Source: Seriola aureovittata (Eukaryota; Chordata; Actinopteri; Carangiformes; Carangidae). Taken from it: 64,000 nt of DNA. The DNA is taken from positions 19,130,001 to 19,194,000 of the forward strand of contig NC_079377.1 in NCBI RefSeq assembly GCF_021018895.1, written 5' to 3'. Both the position numbers and the translations under genes were made by a program. Positions within the stretch are counted from its first letter, which is position 1. Each line of letters begins with the position of its first letter. The notes beneath the pieces were generated by a model. The model was not told the origin of the DNA. It did no database searches and saw only the letters and a list, made by a program, of their open reading frames with translations. Positions 13,863 to 27,496 of this stretch are shown here, one piece after another.

Positions 13863-15239
13863 GCTGCTCTGCTCAGTGGCCCGCCACATCGTTTCTCTTC
13901 CCTGTCAGCATACACACATACATGCACACTGTTTCTCTCCTCTGTCAGCCTCTCTGTGGCGCCTGACGACTTAATAGCTCCCAGTGAGTGGATTTGAGCA
14001 CTCCGCCTGTGTGTGTTTACACGCACTTGTCACGCCCGCAATATTCATATGGTGATGAGAAATATTCATTTCTGGAGGGGGAGAGGCGGGTGGAAGGTGG
14101 TGGAGGTGGTGGCCTGGAGGGAGGGAGGTGAGGAAGGAGACGGGCGAAGAACTCAGAGCGTGGGGACTTTATTGCGTTGATGCCCTTTCTGTGTACAGTC
14201 TCTCAACCTGTCTTCAAATATCTTGGTTCTGTCTCTCCTGCTGTCTTTCAAAATTTCTCTCTTTCTTTCATCATTTCCGTCATTTATTTCTTTTTATCTG
14301 GGCCAAAACATCCACACACCCTTCAGTTTATAGCCACCCATTCCGCCATTCATTATTTCTATACGGCTTCAATAGCAACAACCAATCTTCAACTGTTGGC
14401 CGCTGCCACTGGAGCAGGGTGGGCTTGCTCAAGGGCATCACAGCCTTCTCTTCTCAGTTGTCTATTCTTTTTTGTTCTTTGTGCTCCCTTCTTCTAAATT
14501 CTCTCCTGTACATTGTTTAGACAACGTATTACGTATTATTGGAAAACTCTCCTTGATGCTGGGGACAGATTGCAAACATTTCTTACATTTTTTTCCTGCA
14601 TCTGCCCTTCCACAATAATTTAGTTCAAATCTGATCTTTGGTGAAGACCGATGTTCTGAGCAAAAATATCTATTAATTTGAACATGTAAAATCTTAACAG
14701 TCCTGAAGTGCTGGCAGACTTGGTCCGACCCTGATCATTCCAAACCTTGTTTTTACTATTGTTCCTTTCTGACTTGACCTGAAATAAGTGATGAGACAAC
14801 AAGCTGGTGTCAAGGTTTGTCCACGTGTGGCAAGAACCTTCTGACTTCAGTCTCTAATCTCAAAGTGTGAGTATTTTGCAATTTGAGAGGAGAAATTCAG
14901 TGTGATGCATCTTGAATTTTATCATACATCAAGACAAGTCAGTTCATGTTGTTACAGTGTGTTTGTAGTGTAACAAGACAGCTCCCACAGTGATGCTGGA
15001 TTGCTAAAGAGAAGTTAACATAGAGAGCCAGATAGAAAGTCAGTCAGATGTTGATGTTCTGTGTTTCCTGTCTCTTCTGCTCCTCCTGCTCTGTCCCTTA
15101 TTGTCGAGTGAGCGGCCGGTCTCGGCTGCCACTGGCCCGGGACTTATCTTGACACCAGAGCAGCAATCACAGGCCATGAGATTGAGCGCTGTTTATTTTG
15201 TGTCAGTGTGTCCGCTACAACCCTAGGGCCAGAATGCAA

Positions 15240-15272
<33 letters not shown>

Positions 15273-15951
15273 AACACACAGATTCATTCATAGCCTTCCT
15301 CTCTCAATCACCACCCACCCCTGTTTAAAATGAATGGATGATATCTTGCCTTTCACTATTCACATCTCTGTTTCTCTCCCTCAGCAGTATGATGCTTAAT
15401 CTCAGTGTTGCTCTGTTTTGTCTGATATGGGGCAGCACCAATGCATTTTTATTCTCTATCTTATATTGCTTTTTTATTGAAGGCCATGTGTGCCTGTGTG
15501 TGCCTGTGTGTGTGTGCTTTTTGCATGGAAGTATGTGGAAAAAGAGAGTTTGTAGTTTTGTGTTCTGCAAATTTAGACTGCGCTTGTGAGTGTGTGTATG
15601 GCTCTGTGTGTGTGTCAGCGTGCAGATTTAAGGTCGCTCCCTGCCTAAACAGTAAATCGTCTCACTAACTAAGCAGTGCCATCTGTAACCACCGGTGACC
15701 ACTAAACCAATGAAGGCCTCCCCTGCTCTGACTGACAGCTGACATTGTCCCAGCCCTTGCTGGTAACTCGTAGCAACAAATTGGTGTTTTGCTGGGTTTG
15801 TGATGGTTGACTAGTGTGTTACAGTGTGTGTGTGTGTGTTTGTGTGTGTGTATATGAGAGAGAGAGAGAGAGGGGTGGAGGGGGGGGGGGCAGGCAAACA
15901 GAGGCAGACAAATGAGGAGAGCTTATTCCTCCCACTCAATTACTGACCCTG

Positions 15952-15953
<2 letters not shown>

Positions 15954-16000
<47 letters not shown>

Positions 16001-16030
16001 GTGTGTGCGCGCGCGCGCGTGTGTGTGCGC

Positions 16031-16084
<54 letters not shown>

Positions 16085-16092
16085 ATGTGTGC
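15954..16092. repeat. compound (GT)n/(GC)n tract
   Basis: About 139 bp of nearly perfect purine-pyrimidine alternation, with GCGCGCGCGC and GCGCGCAC blocks set inside GT runs. Confidence 0.96.
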
Positions 16093-18544
16093 ACCCTTCC
16101 CTCTCCCCCACTCATCTCAAGGCTCTGACAGTTGACAATTGTCTGCCTGCCTCTGTCACTGATGTCACTTATCAAACAGAGCAAGTCACTCCAACTCAAC
16201 ATCCCCCAAAAGAAAGATACAAAACGACAAACAAAAAATAGAGGAAAAAAAACCCACCGGTTTGTGTGTGTGTGTTTGATCATTAACATCATAGTATATA
16301 TAGTAGTATATATTGTACGGTGCAGTATATAGTATAAACCAACTATTTTTCTTTTGTGAGTAGTTGCAGGCATTACTAATGCATTTAAAGACATTCTCTG
16401 ATGTTGTTGAGCCAAAAAGTACAAAAACTCAAAATGCTTCTGAAACTGGGAGAAAAATTTGGAAAGGCTACTTAAAAAATACAGTCATATCTCGGCTGCT
16501 CTGACTCTGTTAAAGAGAACACTCATACTGGGCTTCCGAACGAATGCTCACACAACTTTTGGCACATCATACTCCATGTCTATTTGATAAGTTTTTGTGA
16601 GATAAGTTCAAGATAAGTTTCAGCTACTCTGAATTATATATGCACGAAGATTGTGCCATGATGCTTTGATTAATTACAGCGAAGAAAATGTATGATTTGA
16701 TTGATCATTCACTGTCACCTGCTGAGCTAAAACAGACAGATCCTGACGCGTCTCACATGATGTGATCGATTTACATGTGTGAAATTGCACCTTCATTAAT
16801 TTGTTTTTCAATAAAACCAAAAAAATAATTCCTCTGCTGTGAGCAGAAGCAGTCAGGCAAGGCATCATCCTACGCAATTGGTGACACGTGAACACAAACA
16901 CAAACAAACCCTGACATCTTGGAAATCAGCGACAATATAAACTTAAATATAAAACTTTTTTTTTTTTTTTTTTTTTTCCAAGAAACCGAGGCTATTTTTC
17001 CTCTGACTTATCTGGTCAGGTTCTTGACTTGTCTTAGCACCCTTCTCCAGATGATCCAAGATAAATGCACGAATCCACATATATACACTCATGCACACAC
17101 ACCTCATGGGAGCCATTTCAGTAAGTTCCAATCTCTGATATGAAATATTCATCACAACCTTCTGTGCCCAGTTGCAGTGCCATGCTCTCTGTATGGTGCC
17201 TGGGTTTGATGTCAGACTAGTGATACACATACACACAATCTCACTCACACTAGGTGTTAAAGTATTCTTTCCTTGTTGATGTCCCACCTCTTCTGCCCTT
17301 CTCTGTTTCTCTATTTCACTCTCTGTTGCTCTGCCACTCTGAGTCTTTCTCTCCTTTCATGTCCTGTCTTCCCTCCTCTTTTTCATTCTTTTCTTCCCTC
17401 TTTCACTTGTACCTTATTTGCCTCCACGCCTCCTACACCAAAAAACACACAAACACAAACACATTTCAGACCCTCTCTGCTGCTTCCTCTGTTTAATTTG
17501 TCATGGAGGTGGGTGCCAGTGTGACGTACTGTACAAACAAACCTTCCACTCAAACGTCTCCTATTGTTTTGGGTATGGTAAACAGTAGCTTGTCTTCTTT
17601 TGTCTAAATAACTTATCAAATCAGAAATTCAAGTACGTTCATTCATTTATAATCAATAACTTGTCAAAGTTCTAAGCATGCCCACTGTCGCTCTGATATT
17701 CAAAGATGTGCACTTCTCAACTCTCAGTCATCCACGTGATAGTCAGACAAATGGATTTCTTCAAAGAGCCTGGTGACCCATTCAGAACATCTAAATAATA
17801 ACCCTGGAGCAATTAATCAGCAGCAATTAAATGAGCACTCCAGTGAAAATGTTTTGAATATCAAATTCTCACTTCCTGTATGCCTGAAAGGTGGCTCAGA
17901 AAAGTTTGTAGCTTGCTCCTTTATGGAGGTCAGCATCTGTAGTCTGCTTTGACTCGACAATGTGATAATGGACTTAAATAATGACCCAGTCTCACAGCAA
18001 AAAATGTATCAAAATGCCCATTGAAAGTTGTGTAAAGCCAACTTTTGGCAGGACATGAGTCCATAAACTGGGCTGTGACAGTGTCTTCAGCGGACACAAT
18101 GCTCTGTATCTATTCTTGTATCGGTTCTTTTGTGGAAACTGGCCTTCACTCCAGTTATAAATAAAGCAATAAGTGACAGTTCATTGTTCAGAACCATTAT
18201 AAATAAGTGATGAATTGTTAAATGTTTGGACTTAGTTTTGACCATTTGGTTTTGCAGGTCTTTTAAGGTTGATGTTAAGGTTGAGTTCCATATAAGCCAT
18301 TTGTAGAGACATTGGCCTCTGTGTCCATTACTGTTTACTCTAATTCTATTTGCCTATTAGTTCAAAAAGGGGCAGAGAACTGAAAAGGATTCAGAATCAT
18401 GTTTTGTACTTCGAACTCAAAGAAGAATGTTGTGTCCCTAAAGCAGAATCTGAATGATGACGACATTCTCCTTTCTCTCACGGGCTCATCTGGCTACATT
18501 TACAGTGCAGAGGTGAATATTTCACTCCAAGTGAGCACTCATAT

Positions 18545-18581
<37 letters not shown>

Positions 18582-19105
18582 CACGTAGAGAAGGAGGCTT
18601 TCTGTGGCACAGTAAGTAATGGACCAAGGGGCCACATCCATTATGTGGCAGCATGGCTGAGCGCTCCTTTGTCACCTTACACAATGGACACACTCTGAAA
18701 GGGGCACGGGCAACTTTCTGCAGACAATTATTATTTTTTTTCTACGTTCAGTATTCTAGTTTGACTTCTTGCATGCAGAAACCCCCATCTTTAGTCACCA
18801 TCATTGGCTCCCCATTGCCCCAGTAAAGGCCCTCCCTGCCTGGACATTTGAAAAGAGACATGGGGGAAACGAGGAAATGACCCATGCTTAGCCACACAAC
18901 GTGCTAGCTGTGCTCAGACAATCAGCATAGCATTACCGGGACTGTTGAATAGAACCATCATGGCTGCCTAGCCCTGGGGAGCCAGTGATCTGCCTATGGG
19001 CTTTATAGAAAGTGGAGGTCCTGCAGAGCTGCTGAGGGCCAGTGTAGGCTCTGTTAGAAACTCCTCCAATCAGCTGAGGACAAAGTGTCTTTGTGCTACG
19101 TTTCT

Positions 19106-19154
19106 TTCCTGTCCTGTCCTGTCCTGTCTTGTCCTGTCCTGTCCTCTCTTGTCC
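19106..19154. repeat. (TCCTG)n pentanucleotide repeat
   Basis: About nine imperfect TCCTG units, with two TCTTG variants. Confidence 0.9.
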
Positions 19155-21418
19155 TTCCTTTTTGTTGTATGATAATAGTCTATCCCTAATGCTCTCACCT
19201 TGAATAGAGTTGAGTGATTATGACTTAAAACCCAGCACACACACACATTGCATGACACACAATTGTCAGTGAGAAGTCTCCCTGCTGTGATATTATGTCC
19301 TGTCCCACACATAAATAACTGAATCAGAATCAGTGAAACATTCTTTTTATATTTTATTCATTATATTTCACAATCCATGTATGCTGGGCAAAGATATTTT
19401 TCAGCTGAACCATTAACTTAATTAACGGTTGCAGCACACTAAACCAGTTTGAAAGAGTATGGATTACTTGAATGAAGAAAATTGTAAGTCAAATCTACAT
19501 AGAAGTGTTGCTACGGTCATCATGCCAGGTTGATCGCTCACTTAACTATGAAAAATATATTTAAAAAAAAAATCTGAGCTTGATGAATTGTTATCGCAGT
19601 TGGTTTGTGGCAAATTTAAAGTGAGAGTGCTACTCCTGAGATGTTTCAGCTCCTCCCTGTCACGTTCATAGTGAAAAACAAGTGTCCATCAGGTGTAAAT
19701 TACACCTCACTTTACCTTCGCAGAACCTCTAAATTGACTTCTCTGGGGTCAGCATGGAGAAGAAAAGGGAGGCGAGTAAAAAAAGACTTCTGGCAGTAGC
19801 AGAGAAAATGTTTTAGTGATTTTAAAAATCAAGCAAGAAATTATAGTTATTAAGGAACACGGTCACAAGACATTTCTGAAGTTCGATGAATCAACAGATC
19901 TTATTGACACATCACAGCTGTAACAAAAGAAGAGCTCCTCAAATATGTTCCCCTTTAAAGGTAAAATGTAAAGGAAGGATATTTAAAGTGCTTTTAAAGA
20001 CTACATTAGCGAGTCAAATTTAGCAATTTTTAAACTTGTCTCCACTGCATCATACATCAGCAAGTGTCGCTCTGTGGTAAAAGACTTACAGTGGGTCAAA
20101 GCATGGACATCGCATTCAAAGTTGTGCAGATAATGTGTCAGAAAGTCTACCACACGAATTCCTCAGGTTGGTGAAACTTGCCACACTGGAAAATCATGTA
20201 TGTTTGAGCATTACATTCATTTAGTCCTTTTCCTGGATGATTAACCTACTTGCCTGACTTCCCATATATTGTATATATTTATAATAGCGTATATATTCAT
20301 TCTTCCCACTTTCTTCAGTTTCCGTGTCTCTCTCTCTCTTCCTCTCTCAGGTATTGTGGAAGGTATTATTTTGAAGAGACCTGCCTCTATATACAGTGGG
20401 AGAAGCAGATAGAGGTAGGGAGGGAGTTAGATAGGGCTAAGTGGCCTTTTGTTGCCCCCAGGGTGTGCTCCGTTGATGTCCATGGGTGCTCTTTGTCCAG
20501 AGCTTTCACTGTGATTAGAGCGTTTGAGTTGACAATTCACTTAAGACCCCTTTTCTTTCTCTCTCTCTCCCCGTTACTCTGTCTTTCTCTCGCAACCACA
20601 AGACCCACTCGTCCCTTTACCCTCTATTCCCTCCTCTCGCACACACACTCTCAGGGTGTATTACCTGTTCTTGTAATGCAGTTAAGCTCAGCTAGAAGCC
20701 TTTCCTCGTAATACCACTTAATTCCCCATGTGGCAGCCAAGGTAAATGCAGTGAGGGAAAGAGAGAGAGAGTGGTGACCAGGGATGGTGGTGGGGTGAGA
20801 TGGGGAACGAGTGGAGAAAGACAGTGGGGAGATGAGTGAGGAGGAGTGGGAAAGGTACCCGTCCACGCTGCTGCTGCTTGGTGGGCCCTAGCCAATGACC
20901 CAGTGTGATAATGGCTTTGATTGCAGAAGACCAGCGTGCCTCTGCCTGAGAGTCTCATGTAAAATATGGGATATTTCGTAAAGGCAATAAATACATGAGG
21001 TTGAGAGAGGTGGGAAGTGGAAGGTGGGGAAGGCTCCCCTTGGATTAGTCCTGCTGTAATGCTGCGTTCCTTACAACTAGAAAAGTATGACTATTCAACC
21101 TCCTTCTGGGAAAATGCAGTGGAATGCCACTTAATGTCAGTGTTTCCGACTAGCAGATTTAGGTAGGTGTCAGCAAGGCGTCTGACTTCACTGACAGGCA
21201 GTCGTTTTACATCATCACAGGTACACAAAGGAGGCTGTACAGTGGGATTTAAAATTGTTAAGTTATTTAATTGTTGAATCAAGTTTCCTGCAAGACAGGT
21301 GTGTAACTTCATCTAGTAATCATTAAATGTCACTCGTAGTTATTTTAGTAAGCAAATGAATGTGAAAGGCCATTAAAGCATCCATGCTCCTTATCCTTTT
21401 GGTGAGGTGGATGACTGT

Positions 21419-21665
21419 AGAGCTGAAACGACTGGAAAAATTAGTTTATTGACAAAAAATCAGTAGGAAACTATCAACATTTTATTATTTAAAGATTAAT
21501 AAAGAAATGAAGACAGTTTAAAGGTTAAGTGTCAAAAAATGACTAGTTTCTATAAACTAAATGGTAAATTGTGGTGGGCATATTTTACTATTATCTGACA
21601 TTTTATAGACCAAATGATGAATTGAGAAATAATGGTTGGTGAAAATAATCAATTCATTTTGATGT
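21419..21665. repeat. CGATTA-type MITE, diverged copy 1
   Basis: It starts agagctgaaacgactgg, passes through ATCAGTAGGAAACTATCAAC and TATCTGACATTTTATAGACC, then CAAATGATGAATTGAG, and ends GGTGAAAATAATCAATTC. This is the same element layout as the copies at 23485 and 25599. No frame. Confidence 0.65.
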
Positions 21666-21817
21666 CAACTACACACCTGTTAAGTTTCATGACTGTATCT
21701 CACATGGTGGCGACTCTATTGATGATGTGACATATAAACACACCTGCCAGAGCATTCAAAACCACCTCTGTGGTAGTTTCTGCTACATTAGGTTTCTCTA
21801 GGACCTTTTGCCCTGAC

Positions 21818-21818
<1 letters not shown>

Positions 21819-21897
<79 letters not shown>
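21819..21897. repeat. (AC)n microsatellite
   Basis: Perfect AC tract of about 39 units. Confidence 0.97.
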
Positions 21898-21899
<2 letters not shown>

Positions 21900-23484
21900 C
21901 TGATAATAATTCAGAACTGGTTTTGCAAATGAAAAAAGTATTTTTGCTGCTGTTCTATCTTTGTTCCTGTCTACTCTTTCTCCCCGATCTAGTAGCCAGT
22001 AGACAGAGATGGACAAAGACAGGAGGGGATAAGAGAAAAAGAAAGAGTAGAGGAGAAAATAACAAAGTGACAGAGAAAACACGAAGGAAGGAGAAAAGGA
22101 TAGGGAGAAGGGGGGGGGGGGGTTGACATTGCTCCTGGGTTAGTACTCCAAAACGGAGTGCTAAAATCATTTCAGCTCAGATAAAGCTCTGGCCACTGCC
22201 AGGCCGCCCCAGGATATCTGCCCTGCTCATCTGCCTCTCCAATGAAATGCTTGCACACAGGGAGCCTTCAGGCAGCCTGCCACACACACATGTGGACGCG
22301 CCCGCACACACAGATGCAAATCCACACACAGACACCAACTCATTCGGAAATACACACGGCCACTGCTATATCACGTGCACACACTCGCTGGCCTCTCATA
22401 GCGAGTTTGTCGCAGTGCAGTTTATTTCAGTTGAGAGAGAGAGAGAGAGAGAGAGCAGCAGAGAGCCCCGGGGATCTCCTTCCTCTTCTGAACATCCCAA
22501 ATTAACACCCTGCCACCACCACTCCTCCTTCCAATCACCACTGCCCACACCTGTTTGAATCATCTGTACTTTTAGCTCACATATTCACCCCCGTCACCCC
22601 ATTAACCTCCTCCCTACCCTGCTCTCACCTTCTCATAAACTGCTTTCACCCCTCACTCACCACTGGTCTTTTGCTCAGAAGTTCAGCCTCATCTTTTTGT
22701 GTCTGAGTCTGAAAGCATTTCAGTTTACTCACTGTAAAGTCATTCATAGAGGTACTGTGGCTTGTTTTCCTTGCCAAATGTTCAAAGTCAGTGTTGTGAC
22801 TAAATTCTGACCAAAACCACAGACGTCACCTTGGTCTGATATCTAATATCTCTTCAATGGCTGGACTGTGACCATTTTCAATAGGGGCTCAATGAGGTGA
22901 TTCAGTTGACAAACTATTAAAGTCAAATCAGAGCAAAATTATGTTGACCGTTTTGTGCCAACAAAGGGAGGAAGTCTTTGCATCCAGTTTTTGAATTAAT
23001 TGCAAATCTTCAGTCATTATTAATGTAAAAGCATTGAATAAATTCTAAATGTCATTCATCTTTTTCACAGAAAGGGAAAGCAGCTGCTCAATTGCACATG
23101 CAAGCCACCAGATATGTCCTTAGGAAATTTAAATCAGACAGCTTGATGTTGGTTGGACCATGAACCTATGTGGCCAATCACAGGCTGGAGCGAGCCTACA
23201 GGCAGCCAATGATTCAGGTGGATCAGCACAGCACAAACAAGCCGCTGTAGAGCCGCTGCAGAACCAAAACATCCTCTGGTCTCTTGTTCAGTCCAACATT
23301 GTGTCCAACACAAAGCCTTGTCTATCCTAAAACTATGAATCAACAAGCTTTGGTAAACAATAAGTTAGTAATTATCCATGAGAAATCATCAACCCATCCA
23401 TTAATCCATCATCAATACGGCATCCATTGTATTAAGTGTGATCACAGTGGGGGGTGAAGTGAATAAGACCAAAGATGAAATGGT

Positions 23485-23674
23485 TCTTAGTTGATTAAAC
23501 AGTTGGTATTTGTCATAGTCAATTAATCATTTAAGTATTTAAGTAATATCTTGAGTTGAATTTTGGACTGTTGATCAGACAGACATTTCAAGACATCACC
23601 TAATGAATTGATAAATCAAAAAAGTTATTGTCAGATCAAACGATAATGTAAAGAATCCTTAGTTGCAGCCTCTG
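23485..23674. repeat. CGATTA-type MITE, diverged copy 2
   Basis: Landmarks include TTAGTTGATTAAACAGTTGG, AATTTTGGACTGTTGATCAG, ACAGACATTTCAAGACATCACC and the closing end ACGATAATGTAAAGAATCC followed by TTAGTTGCAGCCTCTG, which is the complementary end of the family. No frame. Confidence 0.65.
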
Positions 23675-25598
23675 ATCTTTTAAAGAAAAATGTTGTTAAG
23701 TGACATATTATTGTACTTAAGCAAGGCATATAATCCAGGCATTGGATGTATTAGACCCTCTTCAATGTATTGCTACAGGTTATGGCCAGTTTACACAGTT
23801 AAAACACATTCCACAGTCATTTTGGCAGGCTGCCCCTCAGCCACACTGTCTTCACATCCAGAACTCTTGTTTACCCTCCACCTCCCCTTTGCTCCGTATA
23901 ACTCCCCCACCCCCCACCCCTCCCATCTCCTTCTCCTCTCCTCTTCCCTCAGCACCACTTCACCAAGATAGAAAATCTGGGTCTCATGTTTAAGGCATCA
24001 GAGCAGTTGTTGGGCAGACTCCTGGATGTGATTTCTGAGTCCTTCCTCACTCGCCCACCTCCCCGTCTCTGTCACGCTCCCTGAATATATCCTTTTCTCT
24101 CCACGTCAGTCGCCTCCCTTTTTGAATTTTGATCACGTTGTGGTATACAACTCATAATCGTTTCCTGCTCACACAAGTACAACCACAAATATTGGACATT
24201 TTTTTGCCCCCCCCCCCAAAAAAAAAACCAAAAACAAAAACAAAACTGTACTGGCTGTTTAGATTGACACACATATAATAGAAACATTAACCAATGAGGT
24301 GGCAGGTGGCAGAAACAATCTCACCATCAAGGTCAATGTAGTACTTGAAAGCTTTGGACCTTCATGAGCAGATGGAATTTTCTCATTGTCTTTGAACAAT
24401 TGAACAACATTAAATAAAAAAGAATAGATAAGAATAAATAAAATTAGGATCCCTTAAATCAAATAATTATATGGACAATACCATTGCATGCAGGAACTGA
24501 AATGTACATATGACATTGCACATATCTTCCCACTCTTCACTAGATAGGGTTAAACTAGGGTTATAGGGTTATATCCATTATTTTACTGGTAGGTTGGTTA
24601 TACATGACCTTGAATCTCATCTTATTTTATCAAAAGTCTTTTCAAAGTAAGCAATAAATACAAGCTCAGATTTTCATATAGTCTATGATATCAAGAAGAT
24701 TTTATCACCAGTAAAGCTATTCAATCATATTTTATAGTATCACCAGTAATTCTTTTTATTCTCAATGCAATACATTTAGAGAGGAAGAGAGTATCACAGC
24801 AGAGCAGTGTCAGTGGTCTCCAATGTTTCATATAAATACGGGTCTTTATACTGCCCCTCTGGGTCTTGCTTTAGGAGTAGTGACGATGCCCTCTTTCTGC
24901 GTGTCTGATAGAATTCCCTGAGTAAAAGAGGAGTGAAAAGATGCCATCACCTCAATAGGAATGCCATCCATCCCAGGTGATTTACCAGAGGGGAAAGAGT
25001 AGATGGCATCAATTAATTCTCTTTCTAAAATTTCACCTTCACAACTTAATTGCATATGTATTGAAAATATATGATCATAGTTCACCCAAAAATAACCAAA
25101 AAATAATTCAGTATCAGAGGCAGAGAGGCTTTAGCTCCCTCTCGAGAGAAAATAAAGCTTTGAAATAATCCACCTCCTCACATAATGTTTCCTGTGGAGA
25201 TGGAAGTACAACGCCATTTGTGGTACACCGGTTCATTATGTTTTTCTTGGCAGAATGGCTTTGATTTAATCTTAAAAAATGAGCAGTGCATTTCTCCTCT
25301 TTTTCCCTCCAAGTGGCTCAAGATCTATTGATAATACTATTTAAATGGCCACAGTAAATTCTCCTGTTCCAGTTGTTTTTTTGTTATTAGATAAGTTGTT
25401 TGTATGGAATGCAATTGAATTTCATCCAGCCATATATTCAGTTCATTTATCTCATCCATTAAACTCGTCTCCTTCATCAGATAATTGTTTTCGTTTCCAT
25501 AACCCCTTCTTAATGGCGTGTCCTCTAAAAGCACATTTAAAGGACTCCAGGACATTTTTTGTGCACTTTAAAGACTTTTAGTTCATTTTGGCTGAAGA

Positions 25599-25756
25599 GC
25601 TGCAATGATTAGTCAATCAATTGATTAGTTGGTCAACAGACCACCTTGAATATAACAGACATTTTTCACTATTTGTTGCAGCACTATTCGCAAGTTGGCA
25701 TTATATTAGTACTTTTACAATCCAGACCATCATAGGTCAGAAAACATTTAAATTTT
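25599..25756. repeat. CGATTA-type MITE fragment, copy 3
   Basis: GCTGCAATGATTAGTCAATC followed by AATTGATTAGTTGGTC is the end of a common fish inverted repeat (GCTGCAACGATTARTCGATTA). It continues with ACATTTTTCACTATTTG and a poorly matching tail. It is inserted in the LINE next to the SINE-like element. Confidence 0.6.
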
Positions 25757-25920
25757 TACCTCCACCAAGGAGGTTATGTTTTCAGCCATGTCAGTTTTGT
25801 TAACAGGATTATACAAAAAGTTCTGAACCGACTCCTTACATTTTGGGGCATATCCAGATCATTTACTATGATGACTACTAGAAGGTCTGCGCTCTCTGAT
25901 TTTCTGGTTTTAATTATTTT
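25757..25920 (+). repeat. SINE-like fish repeat (CCTCCACCAAGGAGGTTATG type), copy 1
   Basis: It begins tacctccaccaaggaggtta, continues through an ACAGGATTATACAAAAAGTT segment and a GGGGCATATCCAGATCATTTAC segment, and ends AGGTCTGCGCTCTCTGATTTTC. This order is that of a short interspersed repeat widespread in fish genomes. It lies within the LINE at 24590-26080. A second copy lies at 46495-46595 in the opposite orientation. Confidence 0.7.
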
Positions 25921-26809
25921 GTAGGAGTTGAATTTAATATATAGTGATGCATTATATCTTATATTCATTAAAATTGTAAATTGAAGAGAAACAAACCAGT
26001 GATCACTCAGGTAACACCAGACCAGCTGACATAGCTTCAGGTATTGTTTTGTTCTTGACTTCCACAATCTCATTTATTTGGAGATGGGGCTCATGTTTTT
26101 TAGGCAAAGCCCACACAGGGCACCAATTTTAGCTGAAACAGGTGCTTTTGATGTCAAATAGGGTGACACTTGTATTAAAATGACTAGGTGGTAAAAATTT
26201 CTATCCTACCTATCATCAGACCTCACAGTAACAGGGTACTGACAGTGAAACCAAAAAAGGGAACAGTTTTCAGTCAGATATTCTTTTAATTTCAAATTGA
26301 AGATAACACATCATATTGGTTCACATTCAGAGAGAACAAGGCAGGGCGAAGGCAGGGAGGGGCTCAGTGGCAGCTGTCATGTTTTCTTATATTGCTTTAT
26401 TCTTTCTCCATGATCCAAGAAACAAGAACCTCTCATCAGTCATTTTAATCTCAACTGTCCTATTCATCTCCTCCCTGCACCCTTTTCTCATTTCCTACCT
26501 TCTTTTCTCCTCCTCTATCTCCTTCCCGTTGCTGACTCCTCCCTCTCTCCTGGCCCCTTCACCCTCCCAGTCTCTCCTCTTTTTTACTCACACTATCCCA
26601 ACTCTTTTCTCCCTTTCTTTCTTTCGCTACTCTCTATCCTTCTCTTCTTCAGTCCCCTCCATTTCCCTCCCTTTCTCTTTCTGCTGTCCTAATTGTTTAT
26701 ATACATTAACATTCAAGAAACTAGATAGCTTGGTGCAGGTGACACCCTGTAATTTGACATCCTTGCCTTTCTCCAAGGAAGGAGAGAGATGCAATCTATG
26801 GCAATCTAC

Positions 26810-26812
<3 letters not shown>

Positions 26813-26878
<66 letters not shown>
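26813..26878. repeat. (GT)n microsatellite
   Basis: GT tract with one GTGGTG phase slip in the middle. Confidence 0.95.
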
Positions 26879-27496
26879 CACGCAGTGTAATCTGGGGTTG
26901 TCACATGGCCCCATGCCACTCTCCGTATGCTAATCAATGAATGAAGCTCTGCAAAGCTCTCGTCTGCCAGCTAAACCCCACACCTCAGTGCTGATATGTC
27001 TATTAGCCACATGTCAAACTCCCTCTTTGTTTCTGCCTTCCCCTGTCTCTCCCCACATCTCATTGCCTCCTCTCTCATCCGATCGTTCCTCCTCTCTGTA
27101 ATTCTCTGCCACTGTATCTCTGTCACTCCCTCTCTCATATTTCTTTTTCCACACTTTATTTGACTCTCCTCCTGTAACCCTCACTTCCCCTGGAAACTGG
27201 CTCTGTACTGACAATGGTTGCGCACCAGATGTAATTTCATCAAGTGCACTCTCTGCCTCCATTCACTGTCAATGAGAAGTGCAGTACATGATGGGATAGG
27301 TGGTGAAGGAAGCCAGTTTATGATTAAAAAAGAGTTGATAAACATTGATATTATGTAAACTAGAACATGAGTTAAAGCTAGAGAACCCTTTTTTTTGGCC
27401 TGCTTTTAAAAAAGAAGGTGATGGGAATAAAAAAGGAAAGATGTGTAGATTTAGTAAAGCATATCACCTATTTTTATTGGTTTATAAGGGTTGGTA

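Larger units (their letters stand above)
24590..26080 (-). mobile_element. degenerate L1/Tx1-type LINE (ORF2 remnant)
   Basis: On the minus strand, scattered frames spell LINE ORF2 in the expected order. An endonuclease-end block reads SDHWFVSLQF then RYNASLYIK (about 25925-26073). A linker block reads INELNIWLDEIQLHSIQ (about 25340-25555). A reverse-transcriptase block reads IYSFPSGKSPGMDGIPIE (about 24930-25020) then SFTQGILSDTQKEGI, and a motif-A-like FIAYFEKTFDK lies near 24620-24660. Several frameshifts and stops make it non-functional. It is interrupted by foreign repeats at 25599-25920. Confidence 0.8.

Noticed and set aside
20330..20420. CT tract plus CAG followed by a short open stretch and AGGTAGGG, exon-like
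   Set aside because: The peptide matches nothing recognised and the phase does not fit camkmt.
20250..20711. 153-codon frame
   Set aside because: Low-complexity CT-rich stretches, no recognisable motif, no conserved start context.
26316..26933. 205-codon frame, the longest open frame in the window
   Set aside because: Composition is Ser/Leu/Phe from CT-rich DNA and then Cys-Val from a GT tract; no domain or splice logic.
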